Origin: Desulfobacterales bacterium
GTDB lineage: Bacteria; Desulfobacterota; Desulfobacteria; Desulfobacterales; JAFDCJ01
Length of the DNA: 8,983 bases
Direction: 5' to 3'
Assembly: GCA_020345785.1 (NCBI GenBank)
Contig: CP070771.1
Span: 904,598-913,580, forward strand
In this document: positions 7,118 through 8,983 of the stretch, one piece after another
How positions within the stretch are numbered: the first letter of the stretch is position 1
Layout of the letters: every line of letters begins with the position of its first letter
Translations under genes and position numbers: made by a program
The notes under the pieces: model-generated
Database searches by the model: none
Told to the model about the DNA's origin: nothing
Seen by the model: only the letters and a program-made list of their open reading frames with translations

Positions 7118-7166
7118 GATACTCGATGCTGGAGGCTGTATACTGGATGTTGGAGGCTGGAGGCAA
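7118..7166 (+). repeat. Seven tandem degenerate heptamers (GATGCTG-like)
   Basis: Seven in-phase units: GATACTC, GATGCTG, GAGGCTG, TATACTG, GATGTTG, GAGGCTG, GAGGCAA. On the minus strand the heptads account for the low-complexity residues (PPTSSIQPPASSI) of the reading frame upstream of the M23 start. This argues that the region is intergenic rather than coding. Confidence 0.8.
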
Positions 7167-7231
7167 GGGAAAGAAGATGGAATGGGAGCGGCGCACGAGG
7201 CACACCACAATTTTTTGAATAGATGTGTCAT

Positions 7232-7245
7232 CCCGCTCAAGCGGG
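7232..7245. repeat. Small GC-rich palindrome, REP-like
   Basis: CCCGC-TCAA-GCGGG, a 5-bp stem with a tetraloop, in the context GTCATCCCGC...GCGGGGGCCCACG. It resembles the widespread GTCATTCCCGCGNANGCGGGAATCC type of small dispersed palindrome, but only one copy is seen here. There is no T-run, so it is not a terminator. Confidence 0.35.
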
Positions 7246-7280
7246 GGCCCACGGTGCAAGGCGCTCGACAGAGAAACATG

Positions 7281-7312
7281 TGAAAAGCTGGAAAGGTGGG
7301 AAGGCGGGAAAA
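7281..7312 (+). repeat. Four tandem degenerate octamers
   Basis: Units TGAAAAGC, TGGAAAGG, TGGGAAGG, CGGGAAAA with an 8-bp period. Purine-rich like the tract following recA when that is read on the minus strand. Non-coding. Confidence 0.5.
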
Positions 7313-7335
7313 AGCCCATAGATGACAGCTCTTGG

Positions 7336-7365
7336 TTGATTGGTTGGTAGTTTGGCTGGTATAAT
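7336..7365 (+). promoter_or_regulatory. Sigma-70-type promoter for kdsA-kdsC
   Basis: TTGATT (7336-7341), an 18-bp spacer, and a perfect TATAAT (7360-7365). The start would be near 7372, giving a leader of about 188 nt that contains repeat copies B and B2. The -35 and spacer lie in a short octad-like tract (GGTTGATT, GGTTGGTA, GTTTGGCT). This is the best -10 box I found in the non-coding parts of the window. Confidence 0.6.
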
Positions 7366-7391
7366 AAAAAAACCGGAAACTTAAACCATCT

Positions 7392-7490
7392 AATTTATCC
7401 CGCTTGCCCAGTTAAATGCGAAGCCTATTTAACCGGGGGTAAGCCTTTTTTGTCTCTTTTTTAACCGGGACGATCATAACGATCCTAACG
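7392..7490 (-). repeat. Interspersed hairpin repeat, copy B (long form, inverted)
   Basis: Reverse-complement copy of A. Positions 7392-7438 are a perfect 47-bp inverted match to 2291-2337. The stem is CCCAGTTAAAT (7407-7417) and ATTTAACCGGG (7427-7437), one A-C mismatch, 9-nt loop, followed after a few bases by six T (7446-7451). The rest (TTTAACCGGGACGATC, from 7460) matches the A/C lead-in in reverse, then CGATCATAA and CGATCCTAA words. It lies inside the predicted kdsA leader. Confidence 0.85.
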
Positions 7491-7557
7491 AACAAAATTT
7501 ATCCCGTTAAACCTTTGTTGTCTTTTGTTTAATCGGGACGAACTCAACAAACCAAAC
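7491..7557 (-). repeat. Interspersed hairpin repeat, copy B2 (short form)
   Basis: In tandem with copy B and ending next to the kdsA ATG. Read on the minus strand it runs CCCGATTAAAC, a 14-nt loop region, GGTTTAA and directly CGGGATAAAT. The 36-nt hairpin module of copies A and B (2291-2326) is therefore precisely absent. On the plus strand CCCG-TTAAAC (7503-7512) pairs with GTTTAA-T-CGGG (7527-7537), ten pairs with one bulged T. This is a distinct size form of the same family. Confidence 0.8.
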
Positions 7558-7559
7558 CT

Positions 7560-8405
7560 ATGTCGCACCTAATTAAGACAGGCAACATTGTTATCGGCCA
7601 GGGTCTGCCGCTGGTTCTTATTTCAGGCCCTTGTGTGATCGAAAACTACGAAACCACCCGCGAAATCGCGGCTTCTCTCAAAGAGATTACGGCCCGCCTG
7701 GAGATACCTTTTATATTTAAAGCTTCCTATGATAAAGCCAACCGCACCTCGGTAAAATCATTCCGGGGGCCGGGATTGGCCGATGGGCTCAACGTTCTGG
7801 CCGAAATTAAAAAAGAATTTGACGTCCCCGTTCTTTCTGATGTTCATCGCATCAGCGAAATAGAGCCGGCTGCCCGGGTGCTGGATATTATTCAGATTCC
7901 GGCCTTTCTGTGCCGCCAGACCGACGTCATCACCGCAGTGGCTCAAACCGGCAAACCGGTGAACATCAAGAAAGGACAGTTTCTGGCGCCCTGGGATATT
8001 TCAAATGTGGTGGAAAAGATCACCTCGACCGGAAACGACCGGATTTTAATTACCGAGCGCGGCACCATGTTCGGCTATAACAACTTGGTGGTGGATTTTC
8101 GCGGATTTATGATAATGCGTCGAACCGGCTATCCGGTAATTTTCGACGCCACCCACAGCGTGCAGCTGCCTGGGGGCGCCGGCACCCGCTCAGGAGGACA
8201 GCGCGATTTTGCCCCGATGCTGGCCAGAGCGGCCGTGGCGGCAGGGGTGGACGGCATTTTCATGGAGGTCCACGGGAATCCCGACCAGGCCCTGTGTGAC
8301 GGCCCCAATTCGCTGAAACTCGATACCGTCTATGATCTATTAGCCCAACTTAAATCAATTCACCGGATAATCAACCGCAACCAAGGATCCGACGCTCCAG
8401 CCTGA
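7560..8405 (+). CDS. kdsA: 3-deoxy-D-manno-octulosonate-8-phosphate (KDO8P) synthase
   Basis: Condenses PEP and D-arabinose-5-phosphate to KDO8P, first committed step of KDO synthesis for the LPS inner core; cytosolic TIM-barrel enzyme. The 281 residues show FKASYDKANRTS (53-64), FRGPGL (68-73), LSDVHR (92-97), IQIPAFLCRQTD (111-122), VNIKKGQF (134-141), FGYNNLVVDFRG (171-182) and FDATHSVQLPGG (195-206). Cys25 stands in SGPCVIE, where the metal-independent E. coli type has Asn; with H199, E236 and D247 this is the metal-ligand set of the metal-dependent class (as in Aquifex). The ATG at 7560 fits the family N-terminus, but no Shine-Dalgarno is visible, and repeat copy B2 runs up to the start. 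kdsC follows after 18 bp. The common upstream neighbour pyrG is absent. Confidence 0.97.
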   Translation: MSHLIKTGNIVIGQGLPLVLISGPCVIENYETTREIAASLKEITARLEIPFIFKASYDKANRTSVKSFRGPGLADGLNVLAEIKKEFDVPVLSDVHRISEIEPAARVLDIIQIPAFLCRQTDVITAVAQTGKPVNIKKGQFLAPWDISNVVEKITSTGNDRILITERGTMFGYNNLVVDFRGFMIMRRTGYPVIFDATHSVQLPGGAGTRSGGQRDFAPMLARAAVAAGVDGIFMEVHGNPDQALCDGPNSLKLDTVYDLLAQLKSIHRIINRNQGSDAPA

Positions 8406-8423
8406 TGAGTAATAACAAATAAA

Positions 8424-8957
8424 ATGAAAGGTAAAGCGCCCCGCAAGTTAAAGAATATCCAATTGCTTCTGTTCGATGTGGACGGTGTTCTCACCGACGG
8501 CAGGATCATTTACGATGATGGAGGTCGCCAGACTAAAGAATTCAATGTCAGAGACGGTTTTGGCATCAAGCTGGTTATGGCGGCCGGCATCAAGGTCGGT
8601 ATCGTGACCGGCAGAAAATCGGAAGCTCTGCAACACCGCTGCCGGGATCTTGGAATTCAGTATCTGTATGACGGTGTTCAGCAAAAAGGTCAGCTACTTG
8701 AAAGGATCATCGAGCAGACGGGAGTGGACGCCGACCATACGGCCTTCGTCGGCGATGATTTACCCGATATTTGCCTGATGAGGCGGATCGGGTTGCCCAT
8801 TGCCGTCGCCGATGCCCACGAAATCGTCAAAAATTATGCGGATTGGATCACATCGGCCGCCGGGGGCCGCGGCGCAGTCAGAGAGGTGTGTGAAGCGCTG
8901 CTTAAGGTCCGGGGGGATTGGGAAAAGATCATAGCTGAAGCTGAATGCGTTGGTTGA
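8424..8957 (+). CDS. kdsC: KDO-8-phosphate phosphatase
   Basis: HAD-superfamily phosphatase that hydrolyses KDO8P to KDO and phosphate; normally a tetramer without a cap domain. The 177 residues contain motif I DVDGVLTDG (18-26; D18 nucleophile, D20 acid/base), motif II VTGR (61-64; T62), motif III Lys in QQKGQ (K88), motif IV GDDLPD (110-115; D111, D112) and the C-terminal GGRGAVREV (147-155), which reaches a neighbouring active site in the tetramer. It is normal length and apparently functional. It lies 18 bp after kdsA on the same strand, an operon; its ribosome binding site is weak. The final codons and the TGA (8949-8957) coincide with the beginning of repeat copy C, so the extreme C-terminus appears to be repeat-derived. 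Confidence 0.96.
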   Translation: MKGKAPRKLKNIQLLLFDVDGVLTDGRIIYDDGGRQTKEFNVRDGFGIKLVMAAGIKVGIVTGRKSEALQHRCRDLGIQYLYDGVQQKGQLLERIIEQTGVDADHTAFVGDDLPDICLMRRIGLPIAVADAHEIVKNYADWITSAAGGRGAVREVCEALLKVRGDWEKIIAEAECVG

Positions 8958-8983
8958 GTTCGTAGAGATCGTCCCGGTTAAAC
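8949..8983 (+). repeat. Interspersed hairpin repeat, copy C (cut by right edge)
   Basis: GTTGGTTGA...GAGATCGTCCCGG...TTAAAC matches 2235-2269 of copy A in 31 of 35 positions without gaps, in the same orientation, and reaches the window end. It overlaps the last two codons and stop of kdsC. Whether it is long or short form cannot be seen. Confidence 0.8.

Noticed and set aside
6986..7279. N-terminal extension of the M23 reading frame to an ATG at 7279 (560 residues)
   Set aside because: The extra part contains a heptamer array translated as low-complexity PPTSSIQPPASSI, no export signal at its start, and a candidate promoter inside it. The ATG at 6985 begins with a normal Lys-rich head and membrane segment.
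7392..7557. CRISPR array from tandem copies B and B2
   Set aside because: Only two unequal copies with an internal module difference, similar rather than unique intervening sequence, and no cas genes.

Overview
The window looks like a chromosomal housekeeping region of a Gram-negative, anaerobic delta-type bacterium, most likely Desulfobacterota (Desulfobacterales-like). The evidence is as follows. A KDO pathway pair (kdsA-kdsC) implies a lipopolysaccharide outer membrane. A homocysteine-biosynthesis (DUF39/HcyBio) protein is typical of methanogens and sulfate-reducing or other anaerobic bacteria. The spacers also carry a style of degenerate short tandem repeat that, from memory, occurs in this group. 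The taxonomic assignment is inference; no rRNA or other marker is present.

Layout. Positions 1-2170 (minus): alaS, alanyl-tRNA synthetase, cut at its 3' end by the window edge. 2171-2524: a spacer with an interspersed hairpin repeat (copy A), a 9-bp-period tract and an 8-bp-period tract. 2525-3556 (minus): recA. 3675-4253 (minus): thpR, an RNA 2',3'-cyclic phosphodiesterase of the 2H family. 4254-4423: an AT-rich spacer with heptad tracts, a 28-bp tandem duplication and a possible terminator. 4424-5590 (minus): a DUF39/HcyBio homocysteine-biosynthesis protein. 5597-6985 (minus): a membrane-anchored M23 (LytM-type) peptidase, 6 bp upstream of the DUF39 gene and probably co-transcribed with it. 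6986-7559: a divergent spacer with heptads, octads, a good sigma-70-type promoter and two more repeat copies (B, B2). 7560-8405 (plus): kdsA. 8424-8957 (plus): kdsC. The right edge (8949-8983) is the beginning of another repeat copy (C).

How the genes work together. KdsA condenses arabinose-5-phosphate and PEP to KDO-8-phosphate, and KdsC dephosphorylates it to KDO for the LPS inner core. The M23 protein acts on the cell wall in the same envelope but is transcribed divergently. RecA and AlaRS neighbour each other as in many proteobacteria, but no recX lies between them. 

I see no phage, defence system, CRISPR array or transposase. The unusual content is all between the genes. A modular intergenic repeat family is present in four copies within 9 kb, in a long and a short form that differ by a precise 36-nt hairpin module. 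One 47-bp stretch is perfectly conserved in inverted orientation about 5 kb apart. Spacer after spacer is filled with degenerate 7-, 8- or 9-bp tandem repeats.
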